Part shown: positions 8,131 through 17,681 of the stretch, piece after piece
Layout: each line of letters starts with the position of its first letter
How positions within the stretch are numbered: position 1 is the first letter of the stretch
Assembly (NCBI GenBank): GCA_902590245.1
Contig: CACIWG010000012.1
Span: 1-42,897, forward strand
Reading direction: 5' to 3'
Source: an uncultured SAR116 cluster alpha proteobacterium
GTDB lineage: Bacteria > Pseudomonadota > Alphaproteobacteria > Puniceispirillales > Marisalimonadaceae
DNA: 42,897 nucleotides
Position numbers and translations under genes: made by a program
The notes under the pieces: generated by a model
The model's database searches: none
What the model saw: only the letters and a program-made list of their open reading frames with translations
What the model was told of the DNA's origin: nothing

Positions 8131-9786
8131 ATGATCAAAAAACTTAAAATTGCATTAGCGCAACTAAATCCTTTGGTCGGAGATGTTATTGGTAATGTTG
8201 ATAAATTAATTTCAGTAAGATCAAAGTTAGAAAATAGTGTTGATATATTAGTGGCACCTGAACTTTATATTTCTGGTTATCCAATTGATGATCTGGTATT
8301 AAGAGAAGATTTTTTAGATTTAGTAGATAAAGGTTTAGAAGATCTTGCTAAAGCAACAAAAGATTGTAAATCATCTATAATCGTTGGTGCTCCAAGGAAA
8401 GAAGAAAATTCAATCAGGAATTCAGTATTTGTGATTGAAAATGGAAAAATCTCTACATTCAGAGATAAATACGAATTACCAAATTCTGGGGTTTTTGATG
8501 AGCAACGTATATTTACCTCTGGAAACTTATCTGGGCCAGTTAATATTAAAGGTGTAAGAATTGGAATTCCAATTTGCGAAGATATTTGGAAAGAAAATGT
8601 AATTGAGTGTCTTGCAGAATCAGGAGCAGAAATTATAATTTCAATAAATGCATCTCCATTTACTTTGAATAAAAATAATGAAAGACTATCGGTCGTTATT
8701 TCTAGAATTAGAGAAAATGAGCTTCCTTTAGTTTATCTTAATCGTTATGGGGGTCAGGACGAACTTGTATTTGATGGCAACTCTTTCGCTTTAAATGATG
8801 ATGGTTCAATTTTTTTGAATTGCAAATCATTTGAACATGACATTTCTATAATAAACTTTATAAAAGATAAAAAATGGATTGGAAAAGGGCAAATTTTAAA
8901 ATCAGTAACAAAGTATGAAAGTTTATATAAAGCACTTGTTTTAGGTTTAAGAGATTATGTAAAAAACAATAAATTTCCTGGAGTTGTTTTAGGAATGTCT
9001 GGAGGAATAGATTCTGCATTAGTAGCGGCTTTGGCTGTTGACGCACTTAGTTCACAAAATGTTCATGCTGTAATGATGCCAAGCCCCTATACAAGCAATG
9101 ACAGTTTAAAAGATGCTAAGGAAGCCTTAAATTTTCTTAATGTTGAATATAATGAGTTAAATATTGAAGACAGCATGAAAATTGTTGATAAAACACTTTT
9201 AGATTTTAAAGGGCCAGATTTTAAAATAGGTATAACAGAAGAAAATATTCAATCAAGATTAAGAGGTTTATTATTAATGGCTTTATCTAATAGATTTGGA
9301 TATATGTTGTTAGCTACTGGAAATAAATCAGAGTACGCTGTTGGATATGCAACTTTATATGGAGATATGTGTGGAGGTTACGCTCCAATAAAAGATGTTT
9401 GGAAAACGGACGTATTTGAATTGTCTAAATGGAGAAATAATAACCACTCATCATTTTTTTTAGGGCCTAAAACAAAAGTGATGCCAGACAATATTATTAA
9501 TAAACCACCTACTGCTGAGCTAAGAGATAATCAAAAAGATACTGATAGCTTACCTGATTATGATATTTTGGACGAAATTTTAAGAAGCTTAGTAGAAAAA
9601 GAATTATCTGTTCAAAATATTGTAAGTAAGGGTTTCAATGAAACTGAAGTTAAAAAGGTTTCTCGATTATTATCTATCGCTGAATATAAACGTTTTCAGT
9701 CAGCTCCTGGGCCTAAAGTTACAGATAAAGCTTTTGGCAGAGATAGAAGGTTTCCATTAACTAGTGGTTTTTCAAATTGGAATTAA
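8131..9786 (+). CDS. nadE: Glutamine-dependent NAD+ synthetase
   Basis: The 551-residue two-domain enzyme has an N-terminal nitrilase-type glutaminase with a visible Glu44 (VAPELYISGY), Lys113 (RDKYELPN), Cys149 (IGIPICEDIW) triad. The C-terminal ATP-pyrophosphatase synthetase carries the P-loop SGGIDSA at about 290-296, and LLATGNKSEYAVGYATLYGDMCGGYAPIKD follows. It converts deamido-NAD to NAD using glutamine-derived ammonia and ATP. The length matches the bacterial glutamine-dependent type of about 550 residues. The C-terminal AEYKRFQSAPGPKVTDKAFG-like region is characteristic. It is co-directional with, and probably co-transcribed with, the nicotinate phosphoribosyltransferase. A 65-bp gap separates it from gltX. 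Confidence 0.96.
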   Translation: MIKKLKIALAQLNPLVGDVIGNVDKLISVRSKLENSVDILVAPELYISGYPIDDLVLREDFLDLVDKGLEDLAKATKDCKSSIIVGAPRKEENSIRNSVFVIENGKISTFRDKYELPNSGVFDEQRIFTSGNLSGPVNIKGVRIGIPICEDIWKENVIECLAESGAEIIISINASPFTLNKNNERLSVVISRIRENELPLVYLNRYGGQDELVFDGNSFALNDDGSIFLNCKSFEHDISIINFIKDKKWIGKGQILKSVTKYESLYKALVLGLRDYVKNNKFPGVVLGMSGGIDSALVAALAVDALSSQNVHAVMMPSPYTSNDSLKDAKEALNFLNVEYNELNIEDSMKIVDKTLLDFKGPDFKIGITEENIQSRLRGLLLMALSNRFGYMLLATGNKSEYAVGYATLYGDMCGGYAPIKDVWKTDVFELSKWRNNNHSSFFLGPKTKVMPDNIINKPPTAELRDNQKDTDSLPDYDILDEILRSLVEKELSVQNIVSKGFNETEVKKVSRLLSIAEYKRFQSAPGPKVTDKAFGRDRRFPLTSGFSNWN

Positions 9787-9851
9787 TTAACTTTACATAA
9801 ACGTGCCTAGAGTTTATTAAATTTTAACAGAAATATTTTTTGGAAAACATA

Positions 9852-11186
9852 ATGAATAAGCTACGATTTGCCCCAAGTCCAACAGGTAATTTACATGTTG
9901 GAAATTTTAGAACCGCTTTGATAAATTATCTATTTGCAAAAAAATTATCAGGCCATTTTATGTTAAGAATTGACGATACTGATAATGATAGATCTAATTT
10001 GATTTATGAAGAGCAAATAAAAAAAGATCTTGTTTGGGCAGGAATGAATTGGGATAGTGAAGTTAAACAAAGCCATAGAATTAATAAATATAAAGAAGTT
10101 TTAGATTTGTTAATAAGTAAACAATTAGTTTATCCATGTTTTGAAGATCTTGAAGAATTAAATCTTAAAAGAAAAGCTCAATTGTCATCTGGAAAGCCTC
10201 CAATTTATGACAGAAAATCATTAAATTTAACAGATAAAGAGATAGAAGAAAAGATATCAAATGGAAATAAACCTCATTATAGATTTTTTTTGAAAAGTGA
10301 AAAAATTATTTGGAATGATTTAGTTCGTGGTGAATGTGTATTAGACACATCATCTGTTTCAGATCCAATTATTGTTAGAGAAGATGGTAGATTTATTTAT
10401 ACTTTAGCGTCTGTGATAGATGACAGTGATTTTAAAATTACTCATATAATTCGTGGAGAAGATCATGTTACAAATTCAGCAGTGCAAATTCAGATTTTTA
10501 AAGCCTTAAATTCAAAAATACCTCAAATGGGACATTTGTCATTAATGACTGATATTGATGGAGGAGGATTATCAAAGAGAATTGGAAGTCTGTCTATTGA
10601 TGAATTAAAAAAACAAAATATAGAACCTCAAGCTTTAACAAGTTATTTAGCTAAAATTGGTTCCTCTCAAAATGTTGAATTACATAATTCTATAAATCAG
10701 CTTATTAATAAATTTGATATCAATTCATTTAATAAAGCACCAACAAAATTTGACTATGAATTTTTAAAAAATTTTAATATTAAATTTTTTCAATTAATTG
10801 ATTTTAATACCATAAAAGAGAGGGTAACTGAGAATAAAACTTATTTCACAGAAGAATTTTGGGATTTTATTAAAACTAATGTTTCTTCAGTTGATCAAAT
10901 TCATGAGTGGTTAAATATCCTTTATGGTAACTTTTACATTGATAAAAATAATAATTTTGAAACAAAAAATTTTTATTTGAATTGTTTTCCAGAGCAGCCA
11001 ATTGATCATCTAACTTGGTCTAAGTGGTTAGAAAATATAAAACTAAAAGTTAATGACAAAAAAATTAACATTATTAAAAATATCAGAGCATTTTTAACAG
11101 GTAAATCATCAGGTCCTGAATTATCTAGTTTAATAATTTTTTTAGGAAAAGAAAAAATTTTACAAAGGCTTAAAACAGATAATTAA
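9852..11186 (+). CDS. gltX: Glutamyl-tRNA synthetase (class Ic)
   Basis: The start is ATG 9852 (MNKLRFAPSPTGNLHVG); an in-frame TTG four codons upstream is not needed. The HIGH-type motif is NLHVGN. The second signature reads DIDGGGLSKRIGSLSIDEL, so the first lysine of the KMSKS-type loop is replaced while the downstream SKR is kept. The 444 residues are short compared with the usual 465-480. The GSLSIDEL continuation resembles the second GltX type found in many alphaproteobacteria. It charges tRNA-Glu, and in organisms lacking GlnRS a paralogue may mischarge tRNA-Gln for the GatCAB route. Which role applies cannot be decided here. The stop lies 2 bp before cysS, so translational coupling is likely. 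Confidence 0.93.
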   Translation: MNKLRFAPSPTGNLHVGNFRTALINYLFAKKLSGHFMLRIDDTDNDRSNLIYEEQIKKDLVWAGMNWDSEVKQSHRINKYKEVLDLLISKQLVYPCFEDLEELNLKRKAQLSSGKPPIYDRKSLNLTDKEIEEKISNGNKPHYRFFLKSEKIIWNDLVRGECVLDTSSVSDPIIVREDGRFIYTLASVIDDSDFKITHIIRGEDHVTNSAVQIQIFKALNSKIPQMGHLSLMTDIDGGGLSKRIGSLSIDELKKQNIEPQALTSYLAKIGSSQNVELHNSINQLINKFDINSFNKAPTKFDYEFLKNFNIKFFQLIDFNTIKERVTENKTYFTEEFWDFIKTNVSSVDQIHEWLNILYGNFYIDKNNNFETKNFYLNCFPEQPIDHLTWSKWLENIKLKVNDKKINIIKNIRAFLTGKSSGPELSSLIIFLGKEKILQRLKTDN

Positions 11187-11188
11187 AT

Positions 11189-12553
11189 ATGATAAAAATT
11201 TATAATACATTATCTAAAAAAATTAAAGATTTTATCCCTATAGATAAATCTCATATTAAAATTTATGTATGTGGTCCAACTGTATATGATAAAATACATA
11301 TAGGAAACGCTAGACCTTTGGTTGTTTTTGATACATTTGTAAGATTATTAAAGTATAAGTATCCAAAAGTGACTTATGTAAGAAATATTACAGATGTTGA
11401 TGACAAAATAAATGATCGTTTGATATCAGAAAAAATTACCTTAAAAGATCTTACTGATAAAACTATTAATGATTTCCAAAAAGATTGTAAATCATTAAAT
11501 AATTTATATCCAGATTATGAACCCAGAGCAACTGAACATATTTCAGAAATGATTAAAATGATAGAAAATCTAATTTCCAATGAATTTGCTTATTTATCAA
11601 AAGGGCATGTTTTATTTAATATTAAAAAATTTCCAGAATATGGAAGTTTGTCTAATAGAACACTAGATGACATGATCTCTGGTTCGAGAGTAGAAGTCGC
11701 TGATTATAAAATTAATTCTGGTGATTTCGTTCTTTGGAAACCTTCAGAGCCAAATATACCGGGATGGGAAAGTCCATGGGGAAGGGGCAGGCCAGGGTGG
11801 CATATTGAATGTTCTGCGATGAGTAAAAAATATCTAGGAGTTCAATTTGATATTCATGGAGGTGGCGCGGATTTAATTTTCCCTCATCATGAAAATGAAA
11901 TTGCCCAATCTAGATGTGCAAACAACTCTAATTCTCTAGCAAATTACTGGATGCATAATGGCTATGTAAATATTGATAATGTTAAGATGTCTAAGTCTTT
12001 AAAGAACTTTGTAAGTATATCAGAACTTCTTAATAGATTTAAGGGTGAAGCTATAAGATATTTTTTGTTACAATCACATTATAGAGCGCCATTAAATTTC
12101 TCAAATAATTCTCTCTTAGAAGCAAATACTTCATTATCAAGTTTGTATAGATCAGTTGAAGATTTATCTGTAAATGGTGATCCTGATAAAGAAATATTAA
12201 CTAATTTAGAAGATGATATTAATACTCCTAAAGTTTTTTCTAGATTACATTATTTGTCTGAACAATCTAATAAAGGAAGTATTGAGGCTGCACAGCTTTT
12301 AAAAAATTCATCACCAATTTTAGGATTGCTTGAAAACACTTCAGACAATTGGTTTAAAACAAATTCATTTAATGAAGATGATTTATCAATTAATAAGCTA
12401 ACACAAAGACAAATTTTAGAGCTTATTGAAAAAAGAGCATATGCGAAAATCAAAAAAGATTTTGAATTAGCAGATAAAATAAGAAAATCTTTGGATGATG
12501 AAGGAATAGTATTAGAAGACAATGCAAATGGTACAGATTGGAGATATAAATAA
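11189..12553 (+). CDS. cysS: Cysteinyl-tRNA synthetase
   Basis: The 454-residue class Ia synthetase has the family's standard length. YVCGPTVYDKIHIGNARP supplies a zinc-ligand cysteine (Cys28) and the HIGN motif. GWHIECSAMS and GGGADLIFPHHENEIAQS supply the other zinc ligands. The KMSKSLKNF loop is exact. The C-terminal part ends GTDWRYK, a typical CysRS end. It charges tRNA-Cys with cysteine in the cytoplasm. It follows gltX by 2 bp and precedes trmJ by 5 bp, making a tight translation-related run gltX-cysS-trmJ-rpsD. Confidence 0.97.
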   Translation: MIKIYNTLSKKIKDFIPIDKSHIKIYVCGPTVYDKIHIGNARPLVVFDTFVRLLKYKYPKVTYVRNITDVDDKINDRLISEKITLKDLTDKTINDFQKDCKSLNNLYPDYEPRATEHISEMIKMIENLISNEFAYLSKGHVLFNIKKFPEYGSLSNRTLDDMISGSRVEVADYKINSGDFVLWKPSEPNIPGWESPWGRGRPGWHIECSAMSKKYLGVQFDIHGGGADLIFPHHENEIAQSRCANNSNSLANYWMHNGYVNIDNVKMSKSLKNFVSISELLNRFKGEAIRYFLLQSHYRAPLNFSNNSLLEANTSLSSLYRSVEDLSVNGDPDKEILTNLEDDINTPKVFSRLHYLSEQSNKGSIEAAQLLKNSSPILGLLENTSDNWFKTNSFNEDDLSINKLTQRQILELIEKRAYAKIKKDFELADKIRKSLDDEGIVLEDNANGTDWRYK

Positions 12554-12558
12554 TTTGT

Positions 12559-13299
12559 ATGAAAAATGTTTTTATAATTTTAGTTAAGCCACAATTAGGG
12601 CAAAATATTGGTTCTGTAGCAAGAGTAATGAAAAATCTAAATTTTAAAAACTTAAGGATTGTAAATCCAAGAGATGGTTGGCCAAATCAAGATGTAATAT
12701 CAACTGCAGCTGGTGCTGACGATATTATAAAAAATACTAAAGTGTTTAATAACGTTTCTGAAGCTTGTAATGATTTAAATTATTTATTTGCATCTTCTGC
12801 AAGGAAAAGAGACTTAAATATAAAAACTTTGAATTTAGTCAATACAGTTTCTTCTTTAAATAAAACTGAGTTTTCTAGAAATGATTTTAAATTTGGTATT
12901 TTATTTGGTTGTGAAAGTTCAGGGTTATCAAACGAAGATTTAATTACTGCAAATCAATTGATTTACATACCATCTAATTCAGATTTTGCTTCATTAAATA
13001 TATCTCATGCAGTCTCATTAATATGTTGGGAATTCTTTAAATTTTTAAATGATTTAATCTTAGATCAAAATTCAAAAATTTCTCAAAATGTATCTCCTAC
13101 AATAAAAGATATGGATTATTTTTATAAAAACTTATGCGAAAAATTAAATAATTCAGGTTTTTTCCATTCAGATTTTATGAAAAAATCAATTATGGAAAAT
13201 ATTAAAGTTTTATTTAATAGAGCAGAATTATCTTCTCAAGAAATAAAAACTTTAAATGGTGTTATAAAATCTTTGTATGAATACAATAAACAAGCTTGA
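12559..13299 (+). CDS. trmJ: tRNA (cytidine/uridine-2'-O-)-methyltransferase TrmJ, SPOUT family
   Basis: The 246-residue SpoU/TrmH-type methyltransferase has motif 1 as [20 protein letters not shown], motif 2 as [17 protein letters not shown] and motif 3 as [19 protein letters not shown]. Together these form the trefoil-knot SAM site. The C-terminal helical extension and length fit TrmJ, which methylates the ribose at position 32 of several tRNAs. It overlaps no neighbour. Its last bases contain an in-frame ATG that could be mistaken for an rpsD start (see rpsD). Its position between cysS and rpsD supports a translation role. Confidence 0.9.
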   Translation: MKNVFIILVKPQLGQNIGSVARVMKNLNFKNLRIVNPRDGWPNQDVISTAAGADDIIKNTKVFNNVSEACNDLNYLFASSARKRDLNIKTLNLVNTVSSLNKTEFSRNDFKFGILFGCESSGLSNEDLITANQLIYIPSNSDFASLNISHAVSLICWEFFKFLNDLILDQNSKISQNVSPTIKDMDYFYKNLCEKLNNSGFFHSDFMKKSIMENIKVLFNRAELSSQEIKTLNGVIKSLYEYNKQA

Positions 13300-13342
13300 C
13301 ATTAATAATTCTAACGTTATTTTAAAAAAAAATAGGATAAGT

Positions 13343-13969
13343 ATGGCTAAATCTGATCACAAACGTTTAAGTTCAAAACATAAAATCGATAGACGTCTTG
13401 GCGTTAATTTATGGGGTCGTCCCAAATCTCCTTTAAATATGAGAGATTACGCTCCTGGCCAACATGGACAAAGAAGAAAAAAACCTACTGATTTTGGTGT
13501 TCAGTTAATGGCTAAACAAAAGTTAAAAGGATATTATGGCAATATTGGTGAAAAACAATTTAAAAAATATTATGTTGAAGCAGTAAGACGCAAAGGTGAT
13601 ACTGGTGCTAATCTTGTAGGATTATTAGAATGTAGATTGGACGCAATAATATATAGAATGAAGTTAGCTCCAACTGTTTTTGCCTGTAGGCAGTTAATTA
13701 ATCATGGACATGTTAAAGTAAATGAAAAGAGATGTAATATACCTTCTAGAATGATTAAAGTAGGTGATGTTATATCATTAAAAGAAAAGGCCAAAACAAT
13801 ACCTTACGTATTACAAGCTATAGAAACACCTGAACGTGATGTACCAGATTACATTGAAATCGATCATTCTAAATTTTCCGGTGGAATTTTGAGAATACCT
13901 GCACCTGATGAAATTCCATATCCAGTTCAGATGGAAACAAATCTAGTTATTGAATACTACTCTAGATAA
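13343..13969 (+). CDS. rpsD: 30S ribosomal protein S4
   Basis: The 208-residue product starts at ATG 13343 ([20 protein letters not shown]), preceded by an AGGAT site. An in-frame ATG at 13277 would add 22 residues not found in S4 and would overlap trmJ. S4 hallmarks are present: [42 protein letters not shown], the S4 RNA-binding region [17 protein letters not shown] and [11 protein letters not shown]. The C-terminus ends VIEYYSR. It binds 16S rRNA early in 30S assembly. It ends the eight-gene plus-strand array and faces the convergent molybdenum hydroxylase operon. Confidence 0.97.
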   Translation: MAKSDHKRLSSKHKIDRRLGVNLWGRPKSPLNMRDYAPGQHGQRRKKPTDFGVQLMAKQKLKGYYGNIGEKQFKKYYVEAVRRKGDTGANLVGLLECRLDAIIYRMKLAPTVFACRQLINHGHVKVNEKRCNIPSRMIKVGDVISLKEKAKTIPYVLQAIETPERDVPDYIEIDHSKFSGGILRIPAPDEIPYPVQMETNLVIEYYSR

Positions 13970-13984
13970 TATTTAATTTAATTT

Positions 13985-14013
13985 AAAAAAAGCCCGTTTT
14001 CTTATAGCGGGCT
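13985..14013 (-). terminator. Intrinsic terminator, mainly for the minus-strand molybdenum hydroxylase operon
   Basis: AGCCCG at 13991-13996 pairs with CGGGCT at 14008-14013 across an 11-base loop. A run of A precedes the stem at 13985-13990, so minus-strand RNA reads stem-loop then a U-run. That makes it a good rho-independent terminator for the minus-strand operon, whose last stop is at 14024. On the plus strand the stem is followed by CTCTT rather than a U-run, so termination after rpsD would be weaker. The stem is among the few GC-rich hairpins in the window. Confidence 0.85.
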
Positions 14014-14023
14014 CTCTTAATAT

Positions 14024-16258
14024 TCAATCACTTATTTTTTCTAGTACCTTAGGTGGAGACATAGGTAAACTATAAAATCTTGTCCCTATAGCATTGTAAA
14101 TAGCATTTGCAATAGCTGACAATGGTGGAACTATTGGCACTTCTCCAACGCCTCTAACTCCTTGAGGATGTTTTGGATTTGGTACTTCTACAAGTATTGT
14201 ATCGATCATAGGCAGATCAGAACAAACAGGTATTCTATAATCTAAAAAGCCAGGATTGTCTAGTTTTCCTTCTTTATTATATATATACTCTTCATTTAAT
14301 GCCCAACCAATTCCTTGAACAACTCCACCTTGAAGTTGGCCTTCAACATAAGCAGGGTGTATAGCTTTTCCTACATCTTGTGCAGCTGTATATCTTATAA
14401 TTCTGGCTATACCTAGCTCTACATCTACCTCTACATCACATATGTGTGTGGCAAAACCACCTTCTGCTCCAACAGTGTTCACTTGATGCCCAGCTCCTAT
14501 AGGGCCACCAGTTGGTGTGGCTTTTTCAGCAAGCTCAACAAGAGACAATGGTTTGAATTTACCAGCATTATCACCAGCAGGACGAGCTTCACCATTTTCC
14601 CATTCTATAGCTTCTTTGTCGATATTCCAGATTTTTGATGCTCTATCTTTAAGTATATCAATTACCTGATTTGTTGATTCTGTGACAACCAGGGCTGAAG
14701 CGAATAAAACTCGACTTCCACCTGTTAAATTACTAAAACCAATTGTAGCTGTATCTCCGATTATTACAGATACTCTATTAATATCAATTCCTAAAAGTTC
14801 AGCTGTGATATTTGCTATGGATGCTCTAGAACCACCAATATCTGGATGTCCTGTTGTTACTACAACATTACCATCTTCAGTTATATTAACCTGAGCACTT
14901 GATTCGCCACCAGCATTAAACCAAAATCCACTTGCATAACCTCGACCTTGAAGTTTTTTTAAAGGAGCTTTATAATGTGGATGTGATAAGCAGGCCTCAA
15001 GGGTTTCAACATAACCCATAACAGGATAAGTTGGTCCATGAACTGCTTTAGTTCCCTCTTTGGCAGCATTTTTTAATCTAAATTCTAAAGGACACATCTT
15101 GAGAGCTTCTGCAACTTCATCTAGTACGCATTCAACAGCATATGCACCAATAGGCGCACCTGGTGCTCTGTAAGCTGCTACTTTCGAACGATTTGACACA
15201 ACATCATAACCAAAAGTGTGTGCATTTGGTATATCATAAGGCGCTAAACAACATCCAGCAGCGCCTCTAATTGGAGCTCCTGGAAATGCGCCAGCTTGAA
15301 GATAAAAAGTACCTTGAGCGGCTGTAATTTTACCATTATTTGTTGCACCAATTTTAACTCTACTTTTGGAAGCAGATGTTGGACCGCTGGCTCTCATAAC
15401 TTCTTCTCTAGTCATAACCATTTTTACAGGTCTACCTGATTTTTTTGACAAAATTGTAGCCACAGGCTCAAGATAAACAATGGTTTTTCCTCCAAATCCT
15501 CCACCAATTTCTGCGGGAATAGCTCTTATGCTACTTTGAGGAATACCTGTGATGAATGATGTCATTGCCCTGACCATGAATTGACCTTGGCTTGAACTCC
15601 ATATAGTGGTTTTATCATCTGGAGATACACTTACTAAACAGGCGTGTGTCTCTAAATAACCTTGATGTACAGCAGCTGTTTCAAATTCTTTTTCTATTAT
15701 AATATCAGCATCTTTAAAACCTTCTTCAACATTTCCTTTTTTATGTTCTAATGTTCCTGCAATATTCGAAGGCCTACCATCAAATTTAATAAAATCATGT
15801 AAAATTGGAGCATCAGGCTTAATAGCATCGTCTATATCAATAGCCCAAGGGTGTACATCGTATTCAACTTCTATTAATTCACATGCTTTTTCTGCAATTT
15901 CTTCTGTCCTTGCAGCTACAGCAGCAATTGGATGACCATGAAAAAGAACCTTTTCTTTTGCTAATACGTTTCTTGCCATCCATCTTATGTCTTGAATACC
16001 TAAAATTACTGGAGTATCAACAGGGAAATCAATACAATCAGCAGATGTAGCAACTGAAAATACGCCATCCAATTCTTCAGCTTTTTTTGTATTTATAGAT
16101 TTAATTGTAGCATGGGGGTGAGGGCTTCTGAGAACTTTTCCCCATATCATGCCTGGCATTATAGTATCTGCAGCATATTCAGCTCTTCCAGTTACCTTAT
16201 CAGCTCCATCAGGCCTAATTGTATTTTTACCAATCCATTTATTATCCATTTCATTCAT
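14024..16258 (-). CDS. Xanthine dehydrogenase family molybdopterin-binding (large) subunit, substrate unknown
   Basis: The 744-residue molybdenum-hydroxylase large subunit has the cofactor motif GGGFGGK at 252-258, HQGYLETHACLV at about 198-209 and the catalytic glutamate in GVRGVGEVP (Glu706). The active-site loop reads AYRAPGAP (362-369). That is neither the AYxCSFR loop of form I CO dehydrogenase nor the AYRGAGR loop of form II. With the two genes upstream it forms a Mo/Fe-S/FAD heterotrimer that should hydroxylate or dehydrogenate an aromatic, heterocyclic or thioester substrate in the cytoplasm. It is the third gene of the operon and shares its start base with the stop of the Fe-S subunit. 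No XdhC/CoxD-type maturation gene is nearby. A bare label of CO dehydrogenase would not be justified. Confidence 0.85.
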   Translation of the reverse strand: MNEMDNKWIGKNTIRPDGADKVTGRAEYAADTIMPGMIWGKVLRSPHPHATIKSINTKKAEELDGVFSVATSADCIDFPVDTPVILGIQDIRWMARNVLAKEKVLFHGHPIAAVAARTEEIAEKACELIEVEYDVHPWAIDIDDAIKPDAPILHDFIKFDGRPSNIAGTLEHKKGNVEEGFKDADIIIEKEFETAAVHQGYLETHACLVSVSPDDKTTIWSSSQGQFMVRAMTSFITGIPQSSIRAIPAEIGGGFGGKTIVYLEPVATILSKKSGRPVKMVMTREEVMRASGPTSASKSRVKIGATNNGKITAAQGTFYLQAGAFPGAPIRGAAGCCLAPYDIPNAHTFGYDVVSNRSKVAAYRAPGAPIGAYAVECVLDEVAEALKMCPLEFRLKNAAKEGTKAVHGPTYPVMGYVETLEACLSHPHYKAPLKKLQGRGYASGFWFNAGGESSAQVNITEDGNVVVTTGHPDIGGSRASIANITAELLGIDINRVSVIIGDTATIGFSNLTGGSRVLFASALVVTESTNQVIDILKDRASKIWNIDKEAIEWENGEARPAGDNAGKFKPLSLVELAEKATPTGGPIGAGHQVNTVGAEGGFATHICDVEVDVELGIARIIRYTAAQDVGKAIHPAYVEGQLQGGVVQGIGWALNEEYIYNKEGKLDNPGFLDYRIPVCSDLPMIDTILVEVPNPKHPQGVRGVGEVPIVPPLSAIANAIYNAIGTRFYSLPMSPPKVLEKISD

Positions 16259-16737
16259 TATGCATTCTCCCTAATTTCTTCAGCTGCTGCTTGAACTGCT
16301 TTAACAATTTTATCATAACCCGTACATCTGCATAGATTCCCAGCCAACCAATAACGAATTTCAGTCTCTGTAGGATTTTTATTTTTTTCAAGAAGAGATT
16401 TTGCGGCTACTAACATTCCAGGGGTGCATATTCCGCATTGAAGGGCAGCATGTTCTAGAAAGGTTTTTTGTAAAACATTAAACTTGCCATTTTTTGCCAT
16501 TCCTTCGATAGTTTCAATGTCTTTATCTTCTGTTTCTGCAGCTAAGACTAAACAGGAACATACTAGTCTTCCATCCAATGTAATGCTACATGCACCGCAG
16601 TCTCCAGTACTACAAACTTCTTTAGTTCCAGTCATGTTTAAATCTCTTCTTAACACGTCAAGAACTGTATCGTAAGGCTGACAAAGAAATTCTGTTTCTT
16701 CACCGTTTATTTTTGTTTTAACCTGTATTTTAGCCAT
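16258..16737 (-). CDS. (2Fe-2S)-binding small subunit of the molybdenum hydroxylase
   Basis: The 159-residue protein has a plant-ferredoxin-like cluster at Cys42, Cys47, Cys50 and Cys60 (EVCSTGDCGACSITLDGRLVC). A second all-helical 2Fe-2S cluster lies at Cys101, Cys104, Cys136 and Cys138 (QCGICTPGM and GNLCRCTGY). This is the standard two-cluster electron-transfer subunit (CoxS/XdhC-terminal type). It passes electrons from the molybdenum centre to FAD. It lies 4 bp after the FAD subunit and touches the large-subunit start, so the three are translated as one operon in the order FAD, Fe-S, Mo. Confidence 0.95.
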   Translation of the reverse strand: MAKIQVKTKINGEETEFLCQPYDTVLDVLRRDLNMTGTKEVCSTGDCGACSITLDGRLVCSCLVLAAETEDKDIETIEGMAKNGKFNVLQKTFLEHAALQCGICTPGMLVAAKSLLEKNKNPTETEIRYWLAGNLCRCTGYDKIVKAVQAAAEEIRENA

Positions 16738-16741
16738 TTAT

Positions 16742-17614
16742 TTATCCTCTTTTTGCTCGTTCAATTGCCTTTTCTAAAGCTCTTTTGAATAATACTTTTG
16801 AAACTTTTTTTCTATAACTTACGGTTCCCCTTTTGTCGTCGATAGGATTACAGGCAGCTTCACATGCTAATGCTGCTTTTTCTACAGCATCTTTCTCAAA
16901 ATTTGAACCAATTAGGGCTTTAGAAGCATCTTCAACCAACAATGCTGTAGGAGCAACTGCACCAAGAGCAACCCTTGCATCAACACATTTATCATTTTCG
17001 ATTGTTACATTCACAGCACAACCAACGACAGCTATATCCATTTCAGTTCTTGGTATCATTCGAATATAAGCATCGCCTGAATGTTTTTGTTTTTTTGGAA
17101 ATTGAAAGTTAACAACAATTTCACCATTCTTTAAATTAGTTTTTCCTGGACCTGCATGAAAACTTTCAATAGGCATGTTTCTTTCGCCTTCAGGACCCTT
17201 CACATTTACAGTAGCACCAGAGGCTATTAATGCTGGCACACTATCTCCAGCAGGTGAGGCATTACAAAGATTACCACCTAATGAAGCTCTACCTTGTATT
17301 TGCTCAGAGCCAATTAATCTTAGGGCTTCAAGAACTCCTGGCCAGTTATTACCAAAATCTTTTTCTTCATCTAAAACTGCACCTGCAACCGCGGCACCAA
17401 TTGTATAAGAACCATTATAATTACTTATTTCTTTTAACTCTTTTATATTTTTGATATCAATTATAGTATCAGGTTGAGATGCCCCAGACCGAATTTGAAC
17501 CAAAAGGTCAGTACCTCCAGCTAAAATTTTAGTTTTTCCCTCTTTACTTGATTTAGAATATTCATCTACAGCTTGTTCAAGTGTTTCAGGGGATACGAAT
17601 TTAACTTCAGACAT
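16742..17614 (-). CDS. FAD-binding medium subunit of the molybdenum hydroxylase
   Basis: The 290-residue CoxM-type subunit has the pyrophosphate-binding motif ILAGGTDLLVQIRSG near residues 31-45 and the second FAD motif ASLGGNLCNASPAGDSVPAL. The C-terminal CO-dehydrogenase flavoprotein domain ends with RGTVSYRKKVSKVLFKRAL. It takes electrons from the Fe-S subunit and delivers them to an unidentified acceptor. It is the first gene of the operon, starting 67 bp after the grxD stop, so the operon could have its own promoter in that gap or depend on readthrough from the purine operon. Confidence 0.93.
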   Translation of the reverse strand: MSEVKFVSPETLEQAVDEYSKSSKEGKTKILAGGTDLLVQIRSGASQPDTIIDIKNIKELKEISNYNGSYTIGAAVAGAVLDEEKDFGNNWPGVLEALRLIGSEQIQGRASLGGNLCNASPAGDSVPALIASGATVNVKGPEGERNMPIESFHAGPGKTNLKNGEIVVNFQFPKKQKHSGDAYIRMIPRTEMDIAVVGCAVNVTIENDKCVDARVALGAVAPTALLVEDASKALIGSNFEKDAVEKAALACEAACNPIDDKRGTVSYRKKVSKVLFKRALEKAIERAKRG

Positions 17615-17681
17615 GTTTTTTTTTCTCCAATTATGTTTATATTAGCTTAAAAATTTAATAAAATTAAATCAATAGTTAAGG

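Noticed and set aside
13277-13342. ATG 13277 as start of rpsD
   Set aside because: It lies inside trmJ and adds 22 residues foreign to S4. ATG 13343 has an AGGAT site and begins like other S4 proteins.
14024-17614. Calling the three-subunit enzyme CO dehydrogenase
   Set aside because: The active-site loop lacks the form I cysteine (AYxCSFR) and also differs from form II. Only the general molybdenum hydroxylase assignment is supported.
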